From: Lichenostomus cassidix
Lineage: Eukaryota > Chordata > Aves > Passeriformes > Meliphagidae
Direction: 5' to 3'
DNA: 64,000 nt
Assembly: GCA_008360975.2 (NCBI GenBank)
Contig: CM039192.1
Coordinates: 13,827,242-13,891,241 of the forward strand
Positions within the stretch are counted from its first letter, which is position 1; the number at the start of each line of letters is the position of its first letter. Under the pieces are notes generated by a model. The model worked only from the letters and a program-made list of their open reading frames with translations, made no database searches and had not been told where the DNA came from. Of this stretch, positions 13,521-28,500 are shown in pieces. The position numbers and the translations under genes are program-made.

Positions 13521-16500
13521 GAGCAGAAGGGATGAAGGAAGGTCATGAGGTCCTCACATACTAGGATGTGGCACAATATCTGTAAACACAGCTCTGGAGA
13601 CTCTGGGTATCAAGCCAGAAGTTCTGGATGACTGTCTGCTGTACAAATTTTCTTTTCCTAAGTGATCTGAAGTGCTGAAAAACAGGGGAAAAAGTGTTAT
13701 CTGATTGACACCCTCTTTATGTGCTATTGAGGGCTTAGTCAGCCTGGTCTGGGAAAGGGAGAGCTCCAGCTGGACTCCATTTCCCACCTAAAGGCAGCAG
13801 TGCAGAGTTTGGGATTTTGTATATGCTGCAGTAACTAGAATGTCAGGATAATTCCATACAGGTTTCTTTTAACAGGTGCCAGTGTAGCAAACGCTGGCTG
13901 TGAGTGGTATTTGGTACTACTGTTATCCTTTCCTTTTGATTTATATGTTAAAATATTTGCTTATAATTTAAAACATGAGTATTTTCCCCATGATTTCATA
14001 ATTACTCATTTCAGTGCATTCTGTGCTTTGGCATTAGTATTTTGTTTTGGTTTTTTGTCATTTGTTTGGTTTTTTGTGAGTTTTTTGTTTGTTTTAAAAT
14101 AATAAAGAGAAAGTATAATTGCAGTGAATCTTCTATTTGCTATTTTCTGGAATGATTTTAGTGCATTTTTACACTGCTCCTGTAGGAAGTTTGATGTAAA
14201 AGCAAGAATAATAACTATAATCTTTCCTATAATAGCGAAACAGAAACAGAAAGAGGGAATAAGCACAGCCTGAATAAATAGTGGGTTTGTAGCTCTCAGA
14301 AAAAGTTGAGAGAAAATTTTGGAAGAAAAGTGTTTGAGGAGGAGGAGGAGGAATTTGGAATTTCTGGTGAAATGCACAGACTCTTTGTTCTACTGCACAC
14401 ACATCTCTTGGGAAAATGTTTTGGTTCTTCCAGTAAAACTGCAGATATTTACTGAACAAAAATCTGATAGAACATCATGGTAAAATTATGGGTTTCTTGG
14501 CAATTAAAGTAAAACTTTCTGTGTTATAACACATTGACACAAACAATAATGATAATTCATCTTGAGAGATATATTGAATAATTTATTACATAATTTCATA
14601 AATCTTAAAAATTCACTATGGCAAATATCTAATTATTTTTTTTATTTCAAACACAGACCAAGGTAGCAGGACTGATCTTTTGATATTTCAATTCATAAGG
14701 CTACTGCTCAGCTGAGATAATTTAGTTTTGCATCTTGTATGAATGATTATGGAGTGTAAGCAATGATTGCTTAATTCTGAAATGGCATTAAAATCTTCAT
14801 AGGGGAAGCTTTTGCTAAGATCTCTCTTCAGTTGAGAGTTCAGAACAGCCAGTATCATTGTGTTTAAAAAGTATCAACAATAGGAAAAGATTGAACTGGC
14901 AAGATAAAGGTTGTTTCACTATCTTAGTGAAAACCCATAAGCATTGTGATTTTGATTTTTGCTTTTTCATATAAATCAAGCAGATGTTTCAGGGAGAATA
15001 TTTGCTAGAGATTAATTTATATACAGTAATATAAATATCAGATGATACCTTTTAATAAGAAAAGTGTTTCCCATTTGTGTGTATTAACTAAAGTAACATT
15101 TCTGATGAAATCTAGAGAATTACATATATAATCTTACTCAAGGATCATCTTTCAGGTATCTTTTCTGCTGATGGATAAAATCTAAGAGCTGTTGAAAATA
15201 ATGTAAGAAAAGATGGGCAATTACTATTGCTTTAATATATGTGATTGTATTTTGTTGTTTACATATGTGTAACACTTTATAGACAATTTTTGCCAGGGCA
15301 GCAGTCAGTAATGTATCTCATAGGAAGATTATTTAAGCCTTGTAAATGAATTAGTTTGTCTCTCAGTGCATTATCTGCTACCTCATTCAGTTTTGTATTC
15401 TGATTACTCTGTTGCATTGTGGTTGCCCTTGAATTTTAAAAAATTACTTCCTCATTGTTAATTAGTATTTTATAGCCTCAAATTAAAAAAAAAAAATCCA
15501 TGAATTGTCAGGATCCATTTTTGGAATAGCAACATACTATGAGTTTCAATTAGGATTCTAAATATAATGACTGGCTTTCACCTCAGCAGGAGGAAGATCA
15601 GTGTTTGTAAGCTAACAGCTTTTAATGGAGAGCATTTTTCTGAGTTCCTATTCCAAAAGGAGGATTCCCAAGACCTTGCCGGCTTTTCTGTACCCTTTTC
15701 TTCCCCTGAGTAAATTGTTCATCCATTTCTAGGTTAGTAATAGAGCATTTTTAATTGTAACAGAAAATGAATTATAAATGTTTTGAGATGGAGAGCATTT
15801 GGTGTGTTTAATAATCTAAAGAAAAAAAAGTCATTTTGTGTAATAAATTATGTGGTCTTCTGTTACAAACTGTCTTTGGCTTTGCAAGGGAAAGAAGAGG
15901 CTGGTGCTGTGCACTCATTACTGATACAGCTAAACGTGGGAATCGGTGCAGGGGAGCTGGGTGACCTTTCCTTGTAGTGACACCTTCCAGTGCACAGAAA
16001 ACAACTCTGCTTTGCTCTGGATACTCTGTGCACCTTTGAAACCGTGAGTGTGAGTTCTTTGTGCAGTTTCCTTCCTTGCGCTGCTCCCAGGAGGGCACAG
16101 AGTTGTTGCTACATGTGCAGGTGATTTGAGAAAGCAACAATACCACCCAAAATTTTATGGTTTATCTGCACCAAAACAAGAGCAGGATGGTGCTGCTGTA
16201 AGGCTCATTGTAGCCACATTAGAAGCACACACTTGTCACTGCTGGTAGTTCTGGTCACTGTTTTCACAGATTTTGCTGGTGCTAAATAAAATCAAGCATC
16301 TTGTAAGTGTCAGGTTTCCTAATCCTGTATTTTTGGTACTGAAAGTTACAGATAAAACTGAGCAGTAGCAAGTGGGACAGAAACAGCAGCAGCACAGGCA
16401 GAAAATGAAGGGATTAGCCAGTGCCTGACTAGTCCATGCTTGTAGAGGGAGAGTAATCAACCCAAATGTCAACATTTATTAATGCTGTTCACATCAAAAG

Positions 16501-19500
16501 CTGTCAGATGAGCACTACATGAGAGTCCCTGGCTTCAAAAACGAAATATCGATTGAAATAAGCTGCGATTGGAGTTTCAGCATCCTCACTCAATACATAT
16601 CTAGCTTTGTATTCTGTAGCAAAGTCTCTAAAGGCTGGCAAACTCAGGAAAGTACTTACAGAAATGTCAAATCATGATCTTCACCTGGTGAATACTTGTC
16701 TGTCTGATTCCTTCCATTTACTGTTAGGCTGAAAAAAATAATAACTGCAAATGGAAAAATTGCTAAAATCCCAAGCTCATACTCATGCCCATGTACAAAA
16801 TGCTTCACATGCTCCAGTGTACTTATCTGTGCCTACAAAACATATATTATCATATATGTTTTAGTGACACTGTATAGTGTGGTAAAACATTAAGTTGCTG
16901 TAAAGTAGTGTGATACCAAAAGCAAATGTTTAGACATTGAAAAATCTTAAATGTGTAGTTTTTAACATAAAGAGGTGAAAGACATTCTAAAATAAAATGG
17001 TAGACTTTGTGATGGCATCTTTGGCAGGGCTTTAGTGATCAAGCTATATGGTCAAATAAGAGAGACCAGTGCCTTAGGAATTTTATATTTTTGTGTGAGA
17101 GTATGAAAGTTCCACAAAAGCAGAATGGTTTTAGACCCCTGGCCAGAGCACTTGCACTGCTTACATTGCTCAGCCAGTACCTTACTCAGCCTTCCCTCCT
17201 CCCTCATTTCTGCTTTATGTCTTGGTCTTTATAAGAGCCGCAAATGTGAGTGAAAATAAATTTAAGTATTCCCTTTGCAAAGAGTGGTAACTTCTTGAAG
17301 AACAATATTGCCAGCATTAAAACATTACAAAATTTGATTCTTGTTTATTTTCTTCATGTGTAGTTCAACTACACTAAAGTGTGTAAAGTGGGTGAGTGTG
17401 CACATGGGAGGGCTGTGCTCAGGCTGGAAATGTAGGGACATCACTGCACTCCTGTGCCACTTTGTTCCCTTTGGCTTAACTTCTCTGCTAAGGGTGCAGA
17501 TCTGCTCCTTCTCCCCAGCAGGAGTTCTGGTGTGAGCAAGAAATGCAGAATCACATATTTTTAAATAGATCCTCTCCGTTTGCTTATGTTGGTTTGCTTC
17601 AGTGAAGCCATGCCAGTTCATGCTAGCTAAGGGTAGAAGAATGGATTTCTGTATTACATGATCACAAGGCCTCATTGGAAACTCATGTATAAATAAGATA
17701 CAGCCTCCCACAAGCAGGTCAGACATGAATGTAAACCAGTCATGGAATCCACACCAGTGACCACCAGTAAGGTGGTCTATCAAGCTTAAGCACTATCTAG
17801 ACTAATATTTTTTGGATCTGTCTTAAAATGTCTATCACCCAACAGAGATTGATGGTATTTTTTGCATTTATGATTCCTACTTTGTCTAAATTTAGGAAAT
17901 TGTGGGTGAAACAAAGGCAACCCATTGCAGTGGCTCTGGGTTTATAAGCTAAGAAAGAACATCTGGAATTGTTTGTCAACAGAACTATACTATTCTGCTG
18001 TTGTTACTGAATTGTTGGGTTTTTTTTCCTTTTTGCATCAATATATGAGAATTACAGTGTGGACTAAGGTCTATTTGAAATGCTTCTGTTCAACTTTTAC
18101 AATTGGAGCTATCAGTCAAACTGATTATATTCTTGGATGTGGCATCACATCTAATAATAAACAACATTTTTTGAGTGACAGAAAAGGTTAGGTTATCTTA
18201 CATGTGGGTTTAAAATCACATCCACTTGTTACAAACTTTCCTTCTGACAAGCTGTAAATGAGAGTTTTATCACTGATTTATGGTAGGAAATGAAATGTCG
18301 TGTATTTTTCACAATTAATCTTTTATCATTTTATTCACTCAGGAAAGGAGGGGCTGTTTTGTTAGTAAAAGTATGAATTACTGAGTTTCTGGTTTAGCAC
18401 TGTGCAAAGCTAGACCTCTAATTTGTTGTGCGCAATTAGTTGTATGTTTACAAAAGTTAGTGGTAACAACACCTGTGCTGATCACTGTCCTCTGTAGTGC
18501 CAGAGAGAGCAAAAAGCACTGCTTCAAAACTGTGCTGAAATAGCAATGGCTTCAGAGTCTGAGCAGGGAGATCTTAGCCCTGAGAATAGTTAGGGGTTTT
18601 GTGTATAATTTAAAAATTATAAAGTTCAGTGTCAAAACTTAAAGGATATGGTGGTCCCCAGTTGTCTTATCACATAAGGACATTAACCCCAATACCTCAG
18701 TGATGCTGGAAAAGAGCAGAGCATGCACAGTGCACCCCAACCTCAGTGGTGCCCCAGCAAGCTTTTCCTTAGCAAGGGTGAGGCATTTAAGGAAGGCACA
18801 GTGGTTTTGATCCAAGCTGGTTTTGTGCTTTGCCACTGAATCTGGCAGAAGCCAAGCATATATTTGCTGTCACCTGAGTTGTTTGAACACACGACTTGCT
18901 TGTCTTGGAGCAGGGGAACAGTTTGAAATGCAGCAAACATTGGCTGTAATAATGCACTGTTGTTTTCTGCACATGATCACAAGCATTTAAGTTCAGAGAA
19001 GCTGAATTAGTTTTAAAACTGCGCTCTTGAAACTCAACCTGTTACTGAGTAATAATGCATCCTAGGACTTGTTCTTTGATCAGGACCCAGATTGTTTTAG
19101 CTAAGCTGTGTTGTTGTGCACATTCTGAAATTAAATAGATCTGCCTGAGCAGCTGAAAAGTGTTGAAGCATGAAAGAGAGACTTTTGACTGAACAGGTAG
19201 CAGAAAAGAGAAAATCTGAACCAGGCTGTTGGATTCTGAAATGGAGCTTGATCATAGGCATTTCAGAGGTGATTGCCTGTACTTCACTATCTGGACATAA
19301 AATATCTATTTGTATGTAAATAGTAAAATCTGACAACTTATCTTTTTCCACTGAATGGATGAAAGGTGTGCAATGCAGCAGTTAGCTATGTGGAAAAGGC
19401 AAGCTGTGTATGCTTTCCATAATCTCTTGGAAAGGGATAAGGAGCTTTTCATCATTCTGAACCTCATACCTTTAGCTGGAAAAGCAATAATACATATTTC

Positions 19501-22500
19501 TTTCTCGCTGCCATTTTTTGTTGATAGTACATGTTGCATTGCCAGATTCTGCCAGATGTATTTATTTGCTCTTTTTTATCTGGCAAAATTCCACTGATTT
19601 CAGGGGTATTGTTTCCTGGGATAAAACTGCGGGACCAAGCACCATATGTGTGATTCAGGTTCTAGAGCTGCAGTTGTAGGCAGGGGCTGGGTACATTCTG
19701 TTAGAGGTAGAATGCAGGTCACTGCCAAAAATTTACCATGAATGAACTGTTTGTGCTAAATGACATTTGTGGTTGTGACCCAGAGGAATTGCTGTGTGAC
19801 AGTAACATCATTTGGTTTCAGTGTTTCAGTGTCTGCATTATCCCAGTGATCTCAAAACCTAAGGGGAATGCAGATGTATTTGATATTTACCATTTGGGGA
19901 CAGATGTGTTGGTAAAATTGGAGGTGTTAAGAAAACCCACTTCATTAAAATCATATTTCCTGTGGCTGTGAGGGGCCAACATGCAATGGCAGGGCAGTGG
20001 GTCTGCCTGAGGCTGATCATAGTAGACTGAAGAGTGAGCAGAGTTTCAATCTACCTTTGCTCAGAGCTTTTCAGAACCTTATATCCACTGTTGGAAAGTC
20101 AGTGAAGTATAATTCAACTTCCAGGAGTAATTTTTAATGTATGACTTGGCAAACTAAGCTAAAGCAAATGTTAATGCAAACACCGCTTTCAGTAAGGCGT
20201 GGATAAAATTTAAAGACTGTGGCAAGATTGACCTACTTTCACACTGTGATGGAATATGAGTATCAGAAAATTATCTGCTTCTTCTAGGTAAATTTAGTTC
20301 ATCAGTCAGCTGCTCAAAAATTAGAATGCCCATTCACCACATGTTACAGAGGCTTAATACTTGACAAACAGTGGTGGTGTCAGCAAGAAAACAGGAACAA
20401 AGGGGAGGGAAAAATTACTGGTTTTTGACAGAACAGCTTCTGAGAATGTACCTATTCAAAGCAGAAGTAAGTTCTAAAGTAATCAAATTAAATCTGGAGA
20501 GAAAGTAAGCCTATAAAAAGTCTGCTATAACTTAACAAGCTCTGAGAGAAAGAGCATGTCCAAAGGTGAGCTAAAGGTTCCTTGGTTAGAAGAAAAATCT
20601 TGAACTCCATTTAGCCTGGTCCATGAGAGAGCAGGGAGATCAAAGCACGGGGAAGAGTGACAATGGACAAAATATAATAGAATGTCCTCAGTCCCTGAAG
20701 AAACTGCCCCAAAATAAAGATATGGTGTCTTCTTAACATACTGTATTTCTGGTGAAATTCTTTCAGAAAAGTCTCATTAACTGACCCTGCAAAATCCTCT
20801 GTGTTGGGACTTTTTCTATCTCTTCATGACATTTTAAACATTTTATTATTCTGAAATCTAAAACTTTTAGACCTTCCAGTTCCACTACTTATTTCCTTAG
20901 CAAGAGCTTTTAGTATGTATAACTATGATGATTACAGCTCTAGGGAAGGCCAGGATGGAGGTGGAAACATTTGCCCTCCAAATATTCCCTACATTCCTCT
21001 CTATTGGGTGCTTGATACAGAATTGTTGGGCTGGTGTGGGTGATATATGGCTCTCTGTATTTGGGTTTGGAAATTATTCTGCTTCACAGGCCAAGCACAA
21101 GGGCCTTTTGGCAGGATTAGGTTCTTCATTAAAATCCCTGTAGTACCTTTCTGTAGAACTAACAATTATCTTAGGCATGGGAACAAATATATGTAAAAAA
21201 AAGCTGTTTTTTTCCTGCAAATTGAGAGTAGTAAAAGAGGCAAAATTCAATACTAAAGGTCCTTATTGAAATCCTTGAAAATTCTGAACATCTTCAGTGG
21301 AACATCCAGGTCTAGAGTCATCTAAGTCATACACCTCCCAGTCTATCTTGATTTTGTCGTTTAGCATTTTTGGAGGATATTTAATTTAATAAAGAAAAGA
21401 ATGCAGGATTTTGTTCACAAATTTTGTAATTATATTCTCTATAATACTGTTTTAATATTCACAAATTTATAATCAGATGAACAAGAAACCTTTTATGTCA
21501 ATTTAATGTGTCATTGTGGTAGTTCTCATATTTTTTTTTGTCAGTCAAAACTTGTTTTGGGAGGGACAAAGTGATTTGAATTATTTTTGAATGTGGGTTG
21601 AATTGCACTTGGTCTTTTTCCTCAAGCAATGAAGTTCAGGAAAAAGTAGTTAACAAAAATTATTTTTTCAGATGAAATTTGGCTACTTTTTGTTGAAATT
21701 GATTGAAAGAAACATTTAGGTTGTCGTTGAAACTTTTTTAATTGAACAAAACATTATTGTCTTTAGGTTTTTAAATTTTTTTTCTCGATTTCAAACATAT
21801 TTAAATATTTTACTGGCTTTACTTGGCAAGCCAAACTGATTTTTAATACAGGTTAATTTCATTACAGATTGATTGTTACTTGCCACCGTTCTATTTTGTA
21901 GGCTCTCCACCTCTCTTTGCTGATTCAAAAGCCTGATAACCGTTCAAGAAAATACATTATCTGGTTCAAAGGAATTATTTTTTCACGTGTCTGATTTATT
22001 TCAGTTAAATGAAGAGTTATCTTGAAGTAATTTCTTGTCAAACATTTTTTATGAGCACTGAAACAGCTGTGTTGTTTTTTGTAATCCACTAAACAGGGGC
22101 TGTTTCCCATATACAGTCCATTTTCCCAGTCTGTAGTTGTCATGGGTATTTTTCATTTTCCTGAAGCTCTGACTTACATTTTCTTGTTTAATTCCAATGC
22201 ACCAGGAAAGTAGAAGCTGGTGCAGTTTTAGTTAGTCCTGATCCATGAGCCAAGGTTATGTCTGTATTGTGTTAGGCCTTTGGGTGTTGCCACAGCAAGT
22301 CCCAGTTTTGTCTCAGAAACATTTACTAATGAGCTTTTCCCTGGCTTGCTCTTGAACGAGCCCTGAGCATGTCCTGGGAGCTGCTCCTTCCTGAAGAACA
22401 TTCCTGTTGAAAGGATGCCAAGAATCTCCACTGACCTCCTCCATAACACTGGTGAGTCTGAATATTTGCTGTCTGTGTTAGTTGTGCATGTTCTGATCAT

Positions 22501-25500
22501 AAAGGTCTCGAGCTCCTCAGCCCTCACGTTCTTACATTCTGTGAGATGAGCACTTGTTCAAGATCACACACAGATTCTGCCTTTATAACCAACTCTCAGA
22601 CAGAGTCAGTCACAGGCTGATAACTGATAAAATCACATGAAGGGCTCCCGAGTCCTGTTGAGATTCATCATTGTAACCCCTCTTTGCTGGGCTGCACTGA
22701 TACCTTTGTCAGAGGAAACCTACATGATTTTCAGATCTTAGGGAATGAAGCGTCAATTTGAAAGTTTCAGCTTTAATCCTGTCTCCATGAGATACTTTGG
22801 TGTCATATCTGTGTGCCCCAGATGGCTCAGGAAACCAGTTGAGTAAATCAATAGGTCATCAAAGCAAGCTGGGAAAATAGAAGAGGTGTTACTTTTACTG
22901 TTTTGTAAAAATCAGCCCAGTGTGGTAGAGTGTTTTTCAGATCAGAAGATGTGCTCAAAGAATAAATCCTTGGGTGTCACCAATGCAGGATTTCACTGAT
23001 GTTTTTCTGCAGGAGTCTTCTGATCGTTATCTAGCCAGATAGAGTTCTCAGTGCTAAACACTAATTTTTTTGGGGGGGAAAGATGAAGAGAGCCTTCTCT
23101 GTGTGTTTCTATACAATTGGATATTAAAGTCATGCTGGGGAATATTCAGTCTTTAATTATTCACTCTTCAGAGCCGGGAGATTTCGAGACTGTGAGCTGT
23201 GAATTGCTGTTCTCAGCTTTGCCTATTTCCTCACGTTCACATATCGAGATTAAGTTAATAAAATGGTGCAGCCATTTGTGTTGTAATAGGAGAAACAGGA
23301 AAAATCACCAAAGAGGAAGCAAAGATTGAGCAGAGAGGGAGGTGGAGTGAGAGACTTTCTGAGAATAGACTGCAAATGCAAGTTGGAGCATTTGCTTGCT
23401 GTGGTGACACAGGTCAAAGGCAGATGGAAGCCAAGGAGAGCAGGAGAAAATGCAGCTTGTCAACAAAGCTGATAAGGTGTGTCATTAGTTCATCCAAAAA
23501 GAAAATAAAACTATAGTCGCCAAAAAAAGTATGACTGAAGGAAGGCTAAATACAAATGCTTTGGACTCAGAAAGTAGGAAGAAAGGTTTGCTGGCTTCCA
23601 GATAGGAACGGGAAGGGACGATATGGAGAGGAATTAGTCCTAAAACATGGGAGAATCTGGGGTGGGAGTTAAAAATATTATGTTGAAAAAGGTGGTACTT
23701 AGCCTTTATCTTGAGTGAGCTGAATTTCAACCTTCATATCTTCAAAATAATTATTTTTGGTCAAATTAATCAATAAGTTTGATCAAAAATTTAATTCTCA
23801 TGGTTTTTGTTTGTGGGAGAATCACAGTCTCTATTATTGTTAGCTGTTTTTGTACTTCACTTAGTCATCATAAAAAATTAATAACCAGTTTTTGAAAAAA
23901 TTCAACTGGTAATTCCACTTGTGAGACAGCGGGAGACAGGCAGATTTGAAAAATGCCGGTAAGGGAAATAGATTCTGCTTCTTTTTCCTCAGGGAAATAG
24001 GATATCTTTTCATCTTTTTTTTCCTGGAATGAGTAAAACTGGAGAAAAGAAATGTCAGGCTCATTGACAAATCCTCCTCTCTCCCCAGGGAAATTACCCA
24101 GCATGGCTTTAGGCATCAGGTAACTTCTCAGGCCAAAAGACAGTGCAATGATCCAGTAATGAACACCATTAGCTTTTTTTCTGTTCTGCTCTGTTGTCCT
24201 ATGTGTAGCTATAACTCCACCAAAATACTTCTGTAGTTGGCAACTTATTTGCAGTCCAAAAGCAGATCAAGAGGCTATTTCTCCAAGTCACTCCAGGCAC
24301 ATCAGCTTAGAGGAAATGCTCCTTCAGTGTTTCACCTGCTGCCATGGCCAAGACAACACCTGGATGTGATAACGTCAGGCTAATATTCCCTTCAGTTGAT
24401 AGCTCTTCCAGTTTCAAGTTAATTATTACAGAAAGATAATCCATTACAGAATTTACTTGTGAATAATAATAATGCTAGATTGCCAGAACTGATTGATTGT
24501 ATCTGGTATATCTGAGAGGAAACTCTTTGACCAATTACAGTAATCATATTTTCTAATAGTAGAAGTGATTAGACGAAACCTAAAGAGCTGAGAATAGGGA
24601 AGTTTTGATTATTGTCTGTTATCTCAAGGGCAGGCTTTAGGAGCATGGACTTATTTTCAGCTTTAGTACTGCAGATGAGGTTGAAGTGACCACAAATGAA
24701 AAGTTGTTTTCTGTTTTTGTGGATTTAATGGATGCCTGAGAGCTCATATAGTCCAACAGAAAATTTTCTGAATTTTGTAGTACATTAACAGTGTTTGTCT
24801 GCATTTCATTGAGTCTTTAAGTAAATGAAATAAAAGATTGAATTTACAATCAGTGTTCTTTATTTTCTGGATGTGCTGCAGAAATTGAAACAAATGAAAT
24901 TTAGTTGCATATTGGAAATAGGAAAAAATTGTTGAGATAATTTGTGTGAATGAGGTGGGAGCCTTTTTTATATGTATCACCTAAATCTACAGTATTTCTG
25001 ACCTTGTCATTGTTTAAAAGTAGTGCCAAGGGGTGACTTTAATCTCCTTGTTCATCTCTGCTGTTGTCAGCACTAATTAGTCAAAATTAAAAAAGGATCT
25101 TTCATGTGAAATAAAATATGTTGATGTATAAGCTTGTTAAGAATATCTTGCTCCTCCTCTTAAAATCTCATCTTTCTGTTTGTGCAGTCTGACACGTAAA
25201 TTAATCACAGGGATTCAGGGCTATTTTTTCAAGTAAAATAGAACCATGTCACCAAGCTCTCCACATTTCATTTTTATCTTGTGAACTGCTGAAGGCATGA
25301 ATAGCAGCATTCAAATTATGATCTGTTCCTTGTTTCCTATCTTATTTTCCTACTTGTTGTCTTTGCTTTTGAAATACTCCCATCTGGATTTACATCTAAG
25401 AATGACAGATGAGAGAGAATTTCAGCACACTGCAGTGTTCAGTTTGTCTGACAGAGGCATCCCACTTTCAGTGATATGGTCTTATTTACATAGCCTTGTC

Positions 25501-28500
25501 CCCAATGTTTTTTACAATTATTTGACTCAAAATCAAGATCCTACTTTAAGAGAGAACAGTATCTATTAATAAATTCAGGTGAAATTTTTGAGGAATTCTA
25601 AAATGGTGACAGGTTTTTTACAGTCTTTGTCAAAATACAGAAGGATATTAAGAATAAATAGTAATTCAAATGTAACAGAATTATAAATTTTTAAGGCTTC
25701 CTTATCTTTCCCTGAGTTGCAAATTGAAAATGCATCTGTTTTAGAAAACGAAATGAAATTTACAGCCATGAAGAAATTGAAAATATTGTGGTTTTAGGAT
25801 ACTGTTTTCACTATTTCTCACTGTACTGTGGAATACACTAATTAAAGATTGCAGTATCTTAAGACATACTGGAATTTCATTGTGCTCCATCTGTTTGAGT
25901 AGGAGCTCATAGCTGCTGAAGGATGAGTTATCTCACACGTCTTGGCAGTGCAGATAAATGTATATCAAACATCAATCACTGTGCATTAAATTAGCAATAG
26001 AGAGCATAACATATAAGTAAAGAAATAAACTAAGGGCTAGTTTAGACAAAAATAGTATTAATATTTACAGCATTGCCAAAGTAATACAACCTGACAATGG
26101 CAACAAACTTTTTGTTTGCACTTAAATCTCCCCCACAACTGAAAAACTGCTAAAAGGTGAAAACAGAGCAATATAGATTTTATTTTTAATTTTCTTCTTT
26201 TGTTGTTGTTGTGGGTTTTTTTTGTTTTTTGTTTTTTTAAATTTGGTCAGACAATTTTTCATCTTGAAAGGATTTACAAAAGGTAGTTTCTAGGATTTTA
26301 TCATGCATAGGTAATATTTGGCACCAACTGTATAAATAACTGTTCTTAGTGAAAATAATGTTTCTGTGTATTTAAAAATATATTGTATTCTGTATAAAGT
26401 TTGAAAACAAACTGCAAATGTTAATTTCTTGCACTGTTCAGGTAATTAATACTCTTTGTTACAGAACTTCAAAATAGTCAATAGACTCATGACAAAGATG
26501 ATTTTGACCTGCAAATGCTCTTGTTGATGCATTAGTGACCATGCTAAAAGCAAGTCTGGAAAGGATTTCCTTTCTCCTAAATGAGTTGCAGATATTAAAT
26601 AATTCTTTTTATTTTTTTTAATATGTGTTTTATAGGTGTTTTATACCTGCTTCAAAAAAAGAGAGTTTTTTTCCTGAAAGCTATTAAAAGTTAAAATTTA
26701 TTCTTGGCATAAAGCATAGCTGCAGTCTTTCTCCACCATAAGGAAGCATCTGCTTGTTTTAAAGGCTTGTAGTTTACCACCTTAACTTTAGGGCACTAAC
26801 AGTAGTAAAAAACCCAAAAATTAAAGTAATGAAGCATAAACATCAATGCATACAAAAGGCAGTAAAAAAGCTGTAACAAGCCTTTTAAATTTTTATTGCA
26901 AAAATGTGTCCCATTTTGCTTTGCTCTGTGTGTGCAAAGCAGGAAGCATTTCTTGCAGCAAGGTTGTATAAGAGGACGGAAGGGGCTCAGTGAACAGCAG
27001 GTGTGCTTAGTTCAAACACTTGGGTTGAAGGTCTACTCATGTTGGCTGGGTTTACATTCCGCTGGTAAATTCTGCTTTTCAAAACAGGAATAACTAGAAT
27101 GGCTTCAACACAATCTTCCTGTGTCCTGTTTTCCCTTTTCTTTCTCTCCATTATTTTTACTTATGTTTGTCTTTTGATTCAGAATTTACTTTCGTGTCTG
27201 TTGTTTATTTCCACAGTACAAAATACTCTGAAGCCAGCAGTGTGTAATCAGTTATCTTGTTTCTTAATATTTTGTGTCTTTGGTTTCAGAAAGGTACAAC
27301 TGTGAAGAAACTTGCTTATTTGTTCTGTTGTCTTTCCTGAGATTCAGAGAAAAAATTCTAACAAAAAACTGCTGGTAAACTTTTTTTTTTCTTTAAGCAT
27401 ATTTGGAGACTTCTACTTTATTGAAAAATTAAATGGCTGTGGAAAACATTTCAAAAAATAAATCAGAATTATTATGGTTGGCAGTCAAATCCAACCTGTT
27501 TCTGCAAAGCAGTAATAGAACTCTTGCATGGAGATCCACGTGGATTTATCTGACTTTGTAGGAGCAGTTAATTAACTTATTTTCTTCTAGGTTCCTCTGC
27601 ATTTTCCATTGTCTGGTCTGTCTACAGCACCTGTCACTGTTCTTTGGTTTCCCCCCTTCTGCTGTTATTTAGTGCTGCTCTGATGATTAACAGCATTATG
27701 TTAATGAGGTCCTGCATCAGATCATTGGTTTTCACTGTTGCTAGTGGAGCAGATGGCTTGGACTCACAGCTTTACCCTTGGGCTTGCAGTACAGTAAAGG
27801 GGAAAAGTGTGTTGAAGTTGTGCATCTTCAAAGTTAAAGTCACTTTTTAGACTATTCACCTTTACTTTTTAGATTATTGACCTTTTAGAGAATAGGAGAG
27901 GGAAAAATTGAGTTAAAAAGAAAAGGGATCATATCTGGAATCTCCTCAGATCTGGTAGAAGCAATGGATTGAAGGAGATTGCCCAAACATGGCAGAAAGT
28001 AGGAGAAGTGAGGGATTGGGCCAATTTCTCCATATGTATGGAGGTATTTAAAGATTAAATAACTAATCTTGCAATAGAGACAATGTCCAAACTGCAGGCA
28101 CTTAGGGCTGCCAAAGGGAAGGCCTGTTGTTTTTGAATTTACTTTTCCTGGATGAGCCAGGATGAGGAGCTTTGAGTTGGAGTGCCATCTGATACAGCAA
28201 AGCAGAGTAAATTCTCTTTATCTGGAACTGTAATCCCAACTGATTTAACTGTGGAACTACTTACAATTCATATAATTTAGTTGTTGTATAACATCCTCCT
28301 GATTAGATACTTGGTATGTCTTGCATGCAGCTCTCTGAGAGATCCTCAGATTTCTCCTCCAGTTGCCCTTGTGATCCCTGTGTTCTTTTCTTACTCCATT
28401 CTGATATTTAGTGCACCATATATTAAAAATATTACTCTACTTGGTATCCTTTGAGGGAGCACAAACATTTATTCTTCACTTATACTTTATCCTGCGTGGG

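Noticed and set aside
17325..17783. 152-codon minus-strand frame
   Set aside because: No recognisable domain, no splice or promoter context, and composition typical of a chance frame.
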